Shown piece by piece: positions 36,973-48,569 of a stretch of DNA of 56,839 bases. Every line of letters starts with the position of its first letter. The first letter of the stretch is position 1. The notes under the pieces were generated by a model that was given only the letters and a program-made list of their open reading frames with translations, was not told the origin of the DNA and searched no databases. This stretch comes from Streptosporangium amethystogenes (lineage in GTDB: Bacteria; Actinomycetota; Actinomycetes; Streptosporangiales; Streptosporangiaceae). Location of the stretch: positions 1 to 56,839 of the forward strand of contig NZ_JOEQ01000056.1 of NCBI RefSeq assembly GCF_000721075.1, written 5' to 3'. The position numbers and the translations under genes are program-made.

Positions 36973-37860
36973 TCAGCGGACATGCAGAGTGACGGCGGCG
37001 GTGTGAAGGACACCGGCGGTCTGGAACTGCAGGAACAGCCGCCAGTTGCCGGAGACCGTCAGGTCGGTCATGAACTGCAGGGCGGGGCCGCCATGCCCAC
37101 CGATGACCTTGGTCTGCGGGTGAAGGTGGGCGAACGCCTGATCGCCCTGGTGGAAGGCAGTCAAATGGGCGTAGGTGTCCAGGTAAGGCTGCAGGTCGGT
37201 GACCGGCTTGCCATCCTTGCCAATCATCACGGTCAGTGGGCTCATCATGCCGGCCTTCAGATCGCCGCGCAGGGTCAGGGTGTAGCCGTCGACCATGGTG
37301 GAGGCCGAGGGCGGCGGCAAGGCGGTGGTGGCGGCGGGGACGGTGAGGGTGCGGCTGAGCACGAAGTCCCGGCCCTTGCCCGGCCCGGTTTCCGGGGTGA
37401 ACTGGGTGAACAGCCGCCAGTGGCCGGGCTGGAGGGCGGCCAGATGCGCGGTCCAGGTGCCGTCGCCGGCCATGGTGGGGTGGAGGTGCTGGAAACCGGT
37501 CAGGTCCGAGCGGACGACGTAGAAGTGCAGCCGCTTGGTCTGATTGAGGGCGAAGGCGGTGATGGGTCTACCACTGGAGCCAGTGATGGTGAACCGGTAG
37601 GTGGCCGCCTTACCGGCCGGGAGAGCGGCGGTATGCGAGGTCAGGGTGTAGCCGCCCTGCTGAGCGGACAGCCCGTTGGTGGCGTTCATGTCGCTCGTGC
37701 CCGGCATGGGAGTGGGGGAAGGGGACATCGACGCCGATGGCGGCATGGGTGCGTGAGGGGTGTGAGAGGCGTATGCGGCAGGCCCCAGTGTCAAGGTTCC
37801 CGCCAGGCAGGCCGCGGCGACCGCATGCCAGGAAGAGGCCGGACGCGCAAGATTCGCCAC
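36973..37860 (-). CDS. secreted His-rich protein of a copper-resistance locus
   Basis: GTG 37860 is chosen because GGAGG lies eight bases before it; an ATG at 37866 directly abuts the same site. The 295-residue product has a Sec signal (HAVAAACLAGTLTLGPAAYA), then a Met/Ser/Pro-rich linker with metal-ligand residues. Two similar domains follow, each with a His motif: LHFYVVRSDLTGFQHLHP and YAHLTAFHQGDQAFAHLHPQ. Such proteins are usually encoded beside copper ATPases and probably bind metal outside the cell. The 3' end abuts a truncated Tn3 transposase, but the C-terminus looks natural. Confidence 0.8.
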   Translation of the reverse strand: MANLARPASSWHAVAAACLAGTLTLGPAAYASHTPHAPMPPSASMSPSPTPMPGTSDMNATNGLSAQQGGYTLTSHTAALPAGKAATYRFTITGSSGRPITAFALNQTKRLHFYVVRSDLTGFQHLHPTMAGDGTWTAHLAALQPGHWRLFTQFTPETGPGKGRDFVLSRTLTVPAATTALPPPSASTMVDGYTLTLRGDLKAGMMSPLTVMIGKDGKPVTDLQPYLDTYAHLTAFHQGDQAFAHLHPQTKVIGGHGGPALQFMTDLTVSGNWRLFLQFQTAGVLHTAAVTLHVR

Positions 37861-38258
37861 CGCCATCACCTCCTCAGCAGCAGCACCTTGCTGAGGGGTT
37901 GAGAGCCACCAAAGATGCGGAGATCTTCCTCCCAGCGCCGGAGCGGGCACGCGGCCTTGTCACGCCGCAACACCGCTGCCCTGTCTTGCGGTCGACGCTG
38001 GCGCCCTGGACGGGGGTCTCAAAGCGTTGCCTGGCTGGCACAGCGTCATGGCGATCACCGTGAGCCTGGATCAATGGTGAGAAGAGGAGGGAGTGGAGCC
38101 GGGGCGGGGGCATCTGATCCCGGTGACGATCACGCGTGACCAAGATCGCAGCGTGGTGACCGAACGGCCCGCTCATCCTGGTCAAAGGGCTTTACCACCT
38201 GTTCTGATCGGCGTGGATACACTGAAAGTGATCCCTTCCCTAGGAGGTGAGTACGGTG
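37861..38258. promoter_or_regulatory. divergent control region of the copper locus, with hairpin over a ribosome site
   Basis: CCTCAGCA (37872-37879) and TGCTGAGG (37889-37896) form an 8-bp stem with a 9-base loop, just touching the GGAGG that serves the secreted protein on the minus strand; folding could hide that site. On the plus side AGGAGG at 38242-38247 serves the SHOCT gene. I find no certain CsoR or CueR operator. Confidence 0.45.
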
Positions 38259-38513
38259 ATGTACGGGGATGGGGGATGGCTATGGATGGCCTTCATGCCG
38301 TTGCTGTGGATCGTGGTGATCGGTCTCGTGGTGTGGGTGGTGATCCGGCTGACGCAGGGGCCACGGGGCGGCCGCTACCGCGAAGACGGCCGTGAGCGTC
38401 GGGAGACGCCGGAGGAGATCCTCGATCGCCGCTACGCCTCTGGTGAGATCGACACCGAAACGTACACCGAGGCCCGTGAACGCCTTGCCGCGCGCCGCCC
38501 GGGGCCCCGGTGA
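38259..38513 (+). CDS. small membrane protein with SHOCT motif
   Basis: ATG 38259 (or GTG 38256) follows AGGAGG. The 84 residues have one membrane segment (MPLLWIVVIGLVVWVVIRLT) and a C-terminal SHOCT motif EEILDRRYASGEIDTETYTE with LDxRYAxGEI. SHOCT tails are short oligomerisation helices. Genes like this sit at the head of copper-ATPase operons in actinobacteria; the role is unknown. Confidence 0.85.
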   Translation: MYGDGGWLWMAFMPLLWIVVIGLVVWVVIRLTQGPRGGRYREDGRERRETPEEILDRRYASGEIDTETYTEARERLAARRPGPR

Positions 38514-38677
38514 TCAGGCTCCAGGGACGCTGACTGGCACTGAGGGGGCGTGGTCGCCTTGATCGCCGTATCGCTCGCTTTGCGCGCGAGGGCATGCCGT
38601 TCGCGCCGGCAGTGGTCGCCACGGCGAGCAAGTGAGATCACCTCTCCCCGCGACAGGCGGCCCTCAAGGAGGCCGAC

Positions 38678-38793
38678 ATGACGACGCGACACCCGACGCC
38701 GTCGGGCATCGCCGCAGCGGTGGCCCCGGCAGCGATCACGGCGGCGATCATGGCGGGGGCGCCTGCGGACGCCGGTATACGGATCGGTGTCTG

Positions 38794-38794
<1 letters not shown>
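38678..38794 (+). CDS. 38-residue micro-ORF coupled to the copper ATPase gene
   Basis: AAGGAGG lies five bases before ATG 38678. The ORF reads [20 protein letters not shown] and [18 protein letters not shown] and ends TGATG, sharing one base with the ATPase ATG. The good ribosome site and stop-start overlap suggest it is translated and couples translation of the ATPase. The peptide is hydrophobic in the middle and might itself be a small membrane protein. No homology recognised. Confidence 0.6.
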
Positions 38795-41361
<2,567 letters not shown>

Positions 41362-41517
41362 CGTCAAGGGGTCCCGGCAGCAATGAAGAAATTTTCAACG
41401 GAAATACCGCTGACCTGCGATAACAGAGTGTCCTGTGGCTGAGGTCTTGGTTGGATTACGGTGTTGGCCATGAGGAACGACCGACCACGGTTCGGGTATG
41501 GCCGGGGACGACGGCCT

Positions 41518-42138
41518 CTATGAAACGAGCGCGACCTCGTCGTGGTCGCGCAGCATGCGCAGGACGGTGGCGGGCGAGGGGTGCCGGCCTTTCTTGGCGC
41601 CCTGGGTGATGACGAGGCGGGCGGCGATCTCGCGGAGCCGCGGCCGAGCCGCTTGTGCTCGTGGATGACCAGGGTGACCGCGATGCCGGAGGCGCGCATC
41701 TCGCGGGCCAGGGCCACGGCCCGCTCGAGTTCGGGCCGACGGGTGGCGCGAGTGGAGATCTTCTCGGAGAAGATGCGGCTCACCCCGGCGGTCTTGAGGG
41801 AGTCGAGCTGGGTGTCCAGTGATTGGCGAAGCGTCGAGGCGCGGGCGTAGCCGATCTTGGCGTGCCCGGAGGTGGCGCCGGACGCGGCGGGGCGGGGCAG
41901 CTCAGCCCAGGCCGACCCGGGTTTGCGCAGCGCGGGGGTCGGCACGTTGAGCACCTTGGCCAGGGAGGGCACCAGCCGGAAGCGGGCGGTGTGGTACTGA
42001 GCGGCCACCTTGCCGTGGCCGGTGCGACACGGCGAGCCGGCCGGGACGGCGCAGGAGGACATCGGGCAGTCGGATGCTTCTACGCGCAGGAAGTCGTCGT
42101 CGCTCACCCCCGAGATCGTTTCATGAGTGCGTTTCACT
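41518..42138 (-). pseudogene. tnpR: Tn3 resolvase with N-terminal zinc-type domain, internally deleted
   Basis: From GTG 42138 the frame gives a Cys-bearing head (DCPMSSCAVPAGSPCRTG), QYHTARFRLVPSLAKVLNVP, then the catalytic domain KIGYARASTLRQSLDTQLDS with the nucleophile serine in RAST, and VTLVIHEHKRLGRG. There the frame breaks and jumps, in another frame, to the C-terminal HTH IAARLVITQGAKKGRHPSPA and VLRMLRDHDEVALVS, ending at 41518. About 110 residues containing the dimer helix are gone. Not functional. Its res site and transposon end lie just upstream. Confidence 0.85.
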
Positions 42139-42278
42139 GGTCCAGCGTTTTGCACCGACCTATGAAACAGCGAATGCCCTGGACACGGCGAGTCGTGAGC
42201 CGTGTTTCATGGGCCCTCGCTTATGAAACAAGCCCGAACACCCCGGGGAACACAATCCGTGAGCGCGATTACAGAGAG
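42139..42278. repeat. res site of the decayed resolvase
   Basis: TATGAAAC or its inverse recurs near 42118, 42131, 42162, 42199 and 42220, with one close inverted pair (TTTCATGGGCCC...TATGAAAC). The spacing and the neighbouring resolvase point to a Tn3 res site. The 39-bp end follows within 45 bases. Confidence 0.7.
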
Positions 42279-42317
42279 CTACTTTGAGGCTCGTCGCGCG
42301 GACCCGAGTGGAGGGCG
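42279..42317. repeat. 39-bp Tn3-type terminal repeat (right end)
   Basis: On the minus strand it begins CGCCCTCCACTCGGGTCCGC and ends CAAAGTAG. With the resolvase and res site to its left it forms the typical right end of a Tn3-family transposon. Confidence 0.8.
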
Positions 42318-42506
42318 GTGACGGCCTTCGTTCGCTGTGGATGCCGGGAGGGGAGTGCGACATCCAAAGAAATGATCACGGCGGTGGCGTCCCAGGTGAG
42401 CATTTTTCCGGTGTGGCCGAACTCGCCACATCGAAGGAATACTGCGAATGTGGCGTCGACTGTCCGAAGGATGTCCCGGTTCCGGCAGTACGGAGGCTGA
42501 TGGCGC

Positions 42507-43370
42507 ATGGTTGCAGTGATATCTGCGGTTATAGCCGTGTTGGGGGCGATCTCCACAGCAGGCATCGGCTACTGGTGGCAGGCTCGGCTGAAGAACGTCG
42601 AACGACAGGACTACATGGGCCGATACCGCGATTCCCTGCTGTGGGCGGCCTTTGATCTTCAGAGCCGGATCTACAACATTCTCTTCGGCCATCAGGTCGC
42701 CCGAGAGGGCACGGGACGTGGCTTCATGCAGGCGTTCTTGCTTGAGGGAAGCGAACGGGAGGCAGCATACGTCCGCTTCAGCACGGCATTCCTCTTCGCT
42801 GAATATCTTGGATGGGCCGAGATCTTCCGGCGCGACATCCAGTTCCTGGATCTGGGCAGGAGCGGTAGTAACCACAAGGTGATGCTCTGCTTGGCGAACA
42901 TCAGCCGCACGCTCAGCTCGGTTCGTGTCGGCGGAACAGGGTTCATGCTCTTTCGAGCCGACCAGCGAGCCATCGGCGAACTGATGATCGCCGATGACAG
43001 CGACCCCGGACAACGCTGGTGCCGCGGCTACGCCGAGTTCACCCGCAAGGTCCTGGAGGGCGGGGAGTTCCGGGAGTGGATGCAGCCCCTTCTTGACCAG
43101 GTCGACACGACCGCACACGATCCCGACGGTGCGACCGAACCGCTGATCAGGCTCCAGCACCAACTGATCGAGCTGGTCGGCCTCCTTGATCCTGATCAGA
43201 TGCGCTTCCCTTCCCGCGAGCGGACGCGCTTCGATACGGAGCGCCCCGTTGCAGGGCTCAGGTCCTTCCACGGGGATGGACAGCTAGCCGGGAAGGAGCA
43301 TCGGGAAGATCACGGCAGTGTGGACCCGTGGAAAGGCCGCAGCCCGGAAGAACAGCAAGACAAGAAGTGA
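42507..43370 (+). CDS. hypothetical protein with N-terminal membrane anchor
   Basis: GGAGG is ten bases before ATG 42507. The 287-residue protein has one N-terminal hydrophobic segment (VISAVIAVLGAISTAGIGYW) followed by a soluble alpha-helical part (YRDSLLWAAFDLQSRIYNIL, FAEYLGWAEIFRRDIQFLDL) and a charged tail. No family or catalytic motif is recognised. Topology suggests a membrane-tethered cytoplasmic protein. It sits just outside a Tn3 end; the lower GC third-position bias relative to neighbours hints at separate origin. Confidence 0.65.
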   Translation: MVAVISAVIAVLGAISTAGIGYWWQARLKNVERQDYMGRYRDSLLWAAFDLQSRIYNILFGHQVAREGTGRGFMQAFLLEGSEREAAYVRFSTAFLFAEYLGWAEIFRRDIQFLDLGRSGSNHKVMLCLANISRTLSSVRVGGTGFMLFRADQRAIGELMIADDSDPGQRWCRGYAEFTRKVLEGGEFREWMQPLLDQVDTTAHDPDGATEPLIRLQHQLIELVGLLDPDQMRFPSRERTRFDTERPVAGLRSFHGDGQLAGKEHREDHGSVDPWKGRSPEEQQDKK

Positions 43371-43693
43371 CTTCACCGTCGATCACCGGCTCGCTTCCCG
43401 TTTGCTCGGGGACGAGCCGGTGCCATGTCCAAGAACTAAGGACCGGCATCCGACTCCTGGGCCGCCCGGCAGGTGACCGCTCCTCGCTGGTCCGCGAGTG
43501 CGCAGCACGCAACCGCCGCCCCCCGCAAGATCAAAAACTTTTCAGATTCCCGACGCCAACTTCAGCGTGAACTCCTCACCCCCGGGGAGGGGTAAAGCTG
43601 CTCCCACGCGCACTGCTACCGGTCGGGGAAACCACCAACGGAGCTAGCCGGCCACGGGGTTTCGGTAGTACTGGGGAAATTTTCGACGGATAT
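43371..43693. other. intergenic stretch, related to sequence at 41387
   Basis: No gene. GAAATTTTCGACGGATATG at 43676 resembles GAAATTTTCAACGGAAATA at 41388, next to the resolvase relic. The left arm of the 82-bp inverted repeat follows. Confidence 0.5.
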
Positions 43694-43775
43694 GCAGGTC
43701 GGAGCACCCGTACAGGCCTTGGATCACATCTTGGAAGACGGGCCGCTGACCTGCATATCCGTTGTTTTCTTCGCC
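43694..43775. repeat. 82-bp inverted repeat, left arm
   Basis: This segment is the exact reverse complement of 45171-45252. Overlapping it, ACGGATATGCAGGTC (43686-43700) and its inverse (43748-43762) make a 77-nt hairpin. See the right arm and the beta-lactamase-fold gene between. Confidence 0.9.
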
Positions 43776-43875
43776 GGGTCTGCTGTCCGATTTTGCTGTC
43801 GGGCTACCTCGCTGGGCGCGTGCATGTGGCGGGTATGGGTTTGATCAGGTTTTGGGATGTTGGGAGGATCACGGG

Positions 43876-44760
43876 GTGATCGGTGGTCTTGAGATGGTTC
43901 CGGATGCCGCGGTGGCTGTGCTGGACGAGGACGGCGGCCTGACGCTGACGGGTACGGACACGGCCCAGCCGGTTTTCAGCGTGACGAAGATGTTCATGGC
44001 CGTAGCAGTGCTGCGGCTGGTCGACTCGGGCAGGCTTACGTTGGAGGACGAGGTGTCGCTCCGGGTCCCGCTCGCCCCGTCCGGGATCACGGTTCGCGAG
44101 CTGCTCAACCACACCGGCGGACTGCCCGATTACGCCACTACGGCCCCGTACCTGGACGCAGTCGCCAGGCGACCGGACCAGCCCTGGGGCCTTGAGCGGA
44201 TCCTCACGGTTGCGCTCGAGGACGGCCGTTCGGCACGTGGGCGGTTTCGCTACAGCAACCTCGGCTACTGGCTGCTCGGCACACTCGTGGAGGACATCAG
44301 CGGCGCGCCGCTGGAACAGACGCTCGCAGCCTTGGTCTTCGGTCAGGCAGGGATGCGGTCGACGTTCTTTCCCGCCTCAGGCACCGGACTCACCGGGACC
44401 GGCTACGACACCCGGTGGGCCGGTCCGGCCGGGGCCGCCTGGGCGACACCGCGGGATCTGGTGATATTCCTGACCGGGTTGCTCGACGGGTCACTGCTGT
44501 CGGCACAGTCTCTGACCGCGATGACCACCACTGTGCCGGTCGCCGCCGCCGGCCCGCCATGGCGCAAGCCGGGTTACGGTCTCGGCCTGATGATCGACGA
44601 CGAGTACCGCATATTCGGCCACGGTGGCGGCGGACCCGGCTACACCAGCGCCGCAATGATCACGCCCGACCGGCGACGGTCTGTGGCCGTAATCGCGCGC
44701 TCATCAGCGAACGTGGATCCAACCGCGTTGACGTTGCGACTCCTCCAGGTCGACACCTGA
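43876..44760 (+). CDS. serine hydrolase of the beta-lactamase class C/esterase fold
   Basis: GTG 43876 sits eight bases after GGGAGG. The 294-residue product has the SxxK motif at Ser35-Lys38 (FSVTK), YxN at Tyr126-Asn128 (RYSNLGYW) and HGGGGPGYTS in place of KTG. These are features of penicillin-binding-like esterases and class C-type hydrolases. No signal peptide is visible, so it is probably cytoplasmic and not a true antibiotic-resistance lactamase. It is enclosed by the two arms of an 82-bp perfect inverted repeat, suggesting it moved as or with a unit. Confidence 0.85.
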   Translation: MIGGLEMVPDAAVAVLDEDGGLTLTGTDTAQPVFSVTKMFMAVAVLRLVDSGRLTLEDEVSLRVPLAPSGITVRELLNHTGGLPDYATTAPYLDAVARRPDQPWGLERILTVALEDGRSARGRFRYSNLGYWLLGTLVEDISGAPLEQTLAALVFGQAGMRSTFFPASGTGLTGTGYDTRWAGPAGAAWATPRDLVIFLTGLLDGSLLSAQSLTAMTTTVPVAAAGPPWRKPGYGLGLMIDDEYRIFGHGGGGPGYTSAAMITPDRRRSVAVIARSSANVDPTALTLRLLQVDT

Positions 44761-44862
44761 TCGGCGGGGCGCCTGCCAGTCCAGTTCCGTGATCCCGAGC
44801 GGGGAGTGGGATGGTTACAGCGCAGGTCGCCCTGATCAGACCACGTCCAGGAGCCGTCCTCC

Positions 44863-45170
44863 TCAGCGGATCCCCTTCTCGCTGCGGATGCGAGCGCGCT
44901 CCCTTCTCTGGGCGGCGAGGACGTCGGGGTGGCGAGCGTTCTGGTTGCGCCAGCGCAAGTAGGCGTGCAGAGCCCGGGTCTGGACAGTGTGGTTGCGGTG
45001 GTTGGAGTTGGCAACGGTGAACCGCCGCAGCGGTCCGAAATGGGCTTCGATCGGGTTGGCCCAACGCCCGATCCGGATCACGCGGCCGTTGGCTTTTGGC
45101 AAGTAGGCGGCGAGTTTGCGGATGGACCAGCGGGTGAAGGGCTGGCCGAGCTTGGGGTCCCGGTAGTAAC
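44863..45170 (-). pseudogene. IS630-family transposase remnant with internal deletion
   Basis: The minus frame reads RYYRDPKLGQPFTRWSIRKL, AAYLPKANGRVIRIGR, then directly WANPIEAHFGPLRRFTVANS and LRWRNQNARHPDVLAAQRRE. The first part belongs to the N-terminal half and the second to the C-terminal catalytic end of an IS630-type transposase; about 150 residues between are absent. It starts at the edge of the right repeat arm. Different subtype from the IS630 piece at 11775. Confidence 0.75.
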
Positions 45171-45252
45171 GGCGAAGAAAACAACGGATATGCAGGTCAG
45201 CGGCCCGTCTTCCAAGATGTGATCCAAGGCCTGTACGGGTGCTCCGACCTGC
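45171..45252. repeat. 82-bp inverted repeat, right arm
   Basis: Exact reverse complement of 43694-43775 (starts GGCGAAGAAAACAACGGATA, ends GTGCTCCGACCTGC). It cuts into the 3' end of the IS21 transposase gene on one side and the IS630 remnant on the other. Confidence 0.9.
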
Positions 45253-46737
45253 TTTCCACTTCAGGCTCGGTCTCGGTGTCGGCCACCAAGATGCCCTTGA
45301 TGGTGCGGTAAGAGGGATCGCCGACCGTCATCGCCTTGGCGCAGGCGGCCTCCAGGCGCATCTGGCCGTACTTGGCGTGCAGGCCCACCACCCCTTGGGC
45401 GGCGCGTAGCCGATAGAGCGCGTTGACCTCCAGCAGATGATCGATGACCGCGCGACAGGACTGGCCGGCCTCATCGGCCTGGGTGCGACACCACAGCGGC
45501 GTGCGCATCTGGAAGGCGATCTTCTCCGGCGGGTAGTCGCCCGGATCGGTGCGTTTGCCCTGTTCCAGAGCGGCGTGTGTCTTGACCAACGCGCCGTCGC
45601 AGAAGATCTGCACCATGGTGGCGGTGGAACGCACGTCGACGCGTCTGCCGATCAGTTTCCACGGCACCGAATACAGGGTGCGGCCGACCCTGATGTGGAT
45701 GTCCGGCCCGACCGTGGCCGCCGACCGGCGGGCCAGCGTGAACGGCCGGGTCGGTAGCGGTAACAATGCTTCGGCTTCGACAGCCTCGAACACGGTCACG
45801 GGGGCGGCGCCGCCCAGCGGACGGCACTGCCGCCGCCCTGCCACCTGCATGCACCAGCGAGTCGCCTCGGCCTGCATGTGCTCGACCGAGACGAATTCCC
45901 GTCCGCGCCAAAACGAGTCACGGATGTAGGGCATGGGCCGCTCGACCTGAGGCTTGTCCTTCGGCCTGCCCGCCCGGGCGGGGCGACCAGCGCACCGTAG
46001 TGGGCGGCCGGCTCGGCATACGCCTTGTTGATCTTCGGGTCGTAGAGGTCGGGCTTGTCCACCCCGGTGCGCAGGTTGTCCGGCACCAGGCGGCGCGGCG
46101 CCCCGCCGAAGAAACCGAACGCCTCCACGTGCGCCTCGGTCCACGCGTGCTGGTCCAGATGCACGACCGGCCGCACGAACATGTGCCGCGAGCACGGCAG
46201 CACCATCACAAACGCCCAGATCCGGTGCCGGGCGCCGGTGCGAGGGTTGGTCCACTGGCCCAGGAAGCCGTAGTCGATCTGCGCTTCCGCGCCCGGCTCG
46301 ATCTCCTGGCGCAGCACGGTCACCTGCGCGCGGTGCACCTGCTCGGGCAGTGTGGCGTGCACCCAGCGGCGAAAGGAGGAGATCGACACCTTGAGCCCGT
46401 GCTCATCGCGCAGACGCTGGTGGATCGTGGTGACGGTCACGGTCCCCAGTAGGCCCTTGATGTAGTCGCGGTGCTTGTCGATCTCCGGCCAGGTGATCTG
46501 CCGCAGCGCGGAGTCGGCCAGTTCGGGAAACCAGCGCTTGATCAGCGCGGCCCAGTCGGCCTGGCTCATTGGGGGTCCGTCCGGGGTGATCCCGGCGGCC
46601 TCCGCCGCGGCCAGGTACTTCCTGACCGTCTTGCGATCCACTCCCAGTGAGGTGGCGACCGCGCTCTTGGAGCGGCCCGCGTACCAGTGGACGTAGATCT
46701 CGGTGATGTCGACCACGGTGAACGTTCTCCTTGCCAT
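45253..46737 (-). pseudogene. istA: IS21-family transposase IstA, frameshifted and 3'-truncated
   Basis: ATG 46737 begins MARRTFTVVDITEIYVHWYA with the HTH SKSAVATSLGVDRKTVRKYL, then the integrase core (GAEAQIDYGFLGQW, RRLVPDNLRTGVDKP). At about 45970, in a GC-rich run, the frame shifts; the rest (DKPQVERPMPYIRDSFWRGR, LGGAAPVTVFEAVEAEALLP, DPSYRTIKGILVADTETEPE) is in another frame and is cut at the repeat arm at 45252. The helper ATPase gene istB, normally directly downstream, is missing. Inactive. Confidence 0.88.
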
Positions 46738-46831
46738 CCGAGCTGTCCCTCGATCGCTCGACCACTGAACGAGGGAAGCGTGCCGTTATCTCGATGGCCA
46801 GGACCCCGAAACCCACCACCGTCGTCCCCAT

Positions 46832-46903
46832 GGGGAATTACGTGACGGCGGGGGTGGGGAATTACGTGATGCTACGGCAGCTCTAGCTGGGGAATTTTGT
46901 GAC
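46832..46903. repeat. IS21-type end with three TGGGGAATT repeats
   Basis: TGGGGAATTACGTGA occurs at 46832-46846 and 46856-46870, and the variant TGGGGAATTTTGTGA at 46889-46903. Multiple short direct repeats at the end upstream of istA are a hallmark of IS21 elements and bind the transposase. Confidence 0.8.
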
Positions 46904-47206
46904 CGTCGACACCGGTCGACCGTTTCCTTCCCGCCGACTTCGAAGAGCGCCTGTCACGGGCTTGGGCTTCGACGGTGTGGCGGCACCTCAACTCGGGCTC
47001 ACCGTTGCGCGCCTTTGCCGAAGCGGCCCGCCTCCGCTGTGCGGAGGCGGCGTGGAGCGGGCCGGACGTCGGCGAAAGGCGCAATGCGGCTCGGGCCTTG
47101 AGCGACTAGGAACGGTCGGCTCGCTAACGCCACCGGCCGTTCCGTTGTCGCCCAAGGCCCTACTCCTGACGCTTTGGAACGCCTGATAATTGATCGGGAG
47201 GTGGGT
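46904..47206. other. intergenic stretch
   Basis: No gene recognised. GGAACGGTCGG near 47110 and CCGGCCGTTCC near 47135 form an imperfect inverted repeat similar in style to the one at 17026-17114. No other feature. Confidence 0.4.
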
Positions 47207-47572
47207 ATGGTCTGGGAAACTGACGACTGCGCACACGAGGGATGGGCCGCTGCCGAGTTTTCAGACGGCAGGGTCTCGGTGGGCTCGGAGACCGGCGGTG
47301 CCGTGGTGGTGCGCTGGGGCCCGGAAGGCGAGGCCGAACCGGCCGGTCTGCTGGATGGCCGGGACGCGGTCGGCTGGTGTGCGGTGTGCGAGTGCGGCTG
47401 GCGCGGTCCGCTGTGGGCCCGAGTCGCCACCCCCGCCGAGCACGACGCCGAGCGCCGCCGCGTCCACGCCGCCCCTGGCCTGCATGGTGACGCCCCCGAC
47501 GACGTCGAGGACGCTCTCCGCCGCGAGTGGACGGACCACCTGGGGCCAGCCACGTTCTGGTCGGCGCCTTGA
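47207..47572 (+). CDS. small Cys-rich hypothetical protein
   Basis: GGGAGG lies six bases before ATG 47207. The 121-residue product has C-x2-C-x-C in WCAVCECGWRGPLW, then an alpha-helical charged tail (AEHDAERRRVHAAPGLHGDA). Proteins with CECGWRGP are frequent on actinomycete mobile elements; function unknown, the cysteines may bind zinc. Intact. Confidence 0.65.
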   Translation: MVWETDDCAHEGWAAAEFSDGRVSVGSETGGAVVVRWGPEGEAEPAGLLDGRDAVGWCAVCECGWRGPLWARVATPAEHDAERRRVHAAPGLHGDAPDDVEDALRREWTDHLGPATFWSAP

Positions 47573-47638
47573 TCAGCGACCGGTTTCCAACTGGTTTTTA
47601 AAACGCTGATGGGTACATCGGGCTGTGGTCGGTAAGGC

Positions 47639-47950
47639 TCAGTCACTGGATCTGTGCTGCCGCCGCTCGGCCCACCGATGGCGAACGTCGGCCACCAGCT
47701 CGGCGACCGCCTTGTCCCGGGTAGCCGGATGGCTGCTGTGTCCCTTGCCGCTCAGGTGGTAGGCGGGGGCGCCGCCGCGGTGACGGGCCTCCCATCCCGA
47801 CTGGGTTCCCCGGGCCGACAGGTGCGGCGGACGGTGCCGAGGATGTCGCCGGCGACGATGACCCATGAGGCGCCGTCGACGTCGCCCGTGACGACGACCT
47901 GGACGGCGGCGAGCTCGTCGTCGGTGTAGGGATGCCGTTAACGAACGTGT
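47639..47950 (-). pseudogene. frameshifted hypothetical protein remnant
   Basis: The minus strand reads HPYTDDELAAVQVVVTGDVD and VIVAGDILGTVRRTCRPGEP in one frame, then SGWEARHRGGAPAYHLSGKG and LVADVRHRWAERRQHRSSD in another to a stop at 47639. Both parts look like real protein, so the original gene was broken by one frameshift. No start is evident upstream. Probably a mobile-element gene of unknown function. Confidence 0.5.
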
Positions 47951-48201
47951 GCCCGAGCGCCCAAAAGTTGATCTTCCGGGATAGGCGCACGTCACGAGCG
48001 GGTTCCCGGCTCACGGGAATGGTTCTTCCCGCCACGTACCGGCCGGCAGAGACAGACTCCGCGTCTGAGATTCCGCAGGTGAGCACCTAAATGGCGGCGG
48101 GTGACAGCTTCGTTAACGGCACCCCATGGTGCGGATCTGGGCGGCGGTGTAGGTCATCGGGGACTCCAGTTCATCAAGACGCATGGGGGACATCCCGGAG
48201 T

Positions 48202-48525
48202 TCAGGCCCCGGGGGTCTGCGGGGTGAGGGCGTCGCGGGCCTTGGCGTGTGCCTGGTGCATCCGGGCGGTGGCTTCGTCCAGGGCCCGGAGGGTGTCTAG
48301 GGCGGCGCCGTAGGCGGGGTCGTCCCATGCGCGTTCGTCGGTCGGGCCGACGCCGAGCCGGTCCTCGGCGCCCTGGCGGACGTCGTCGGCCCACAGCAGG
48401 GCCTCGGGGTAGGCGCCTTCTACGCCGACGGCCGCGGCGGCGAGCGCGTCGGCGAACGTGGCGGGGGCGCCGGTCGTCTTGCCCCACCGTTCGTGGGCGG
48501 ATTGGCGGGTGATGCCGACATCGGA
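48202..48525 (-). pseudogene. HTH protein, 5'-truncated copy A
   Basis: From the palindromic junction near 48525 leftward the frame reads SDVGITRQSAHERWGKTTGA and then a helical C-terminal part (FADALAAAAVGVEGAYPEAL, DEATARMHQAHAKARDALTP). GITRQSAHERWG is the recognition helix of an HTH. The N-terminal part is missing. It faces copy B across the junction. Confidence 0.6.
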
Positions 48526-48569
48526 TCCGCGGTCGGCACCAGCCGCCAGGCCGCCCACGAACGGTGGGG
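48482..48569. repeat. 38-bp imperfect palindrome joining two HTH genes
   Basis: 48482-48519 and 48532-48569 are inverted repeats with 34 of 38 bases matching and a 12-base centre. Both arms encode the same HTH helix (RQSAHERWG on the minus strand, RQAAHERWG on the plus). Two related genes appear to have been joined head to head. Confidence 0.75.

Noticed and set aside
43686..43762. 77-nt hairpin as an integron attC site
   Set aside because: No paired GTTRRRY core and inverse core could be placed, and no integron integrase is present.
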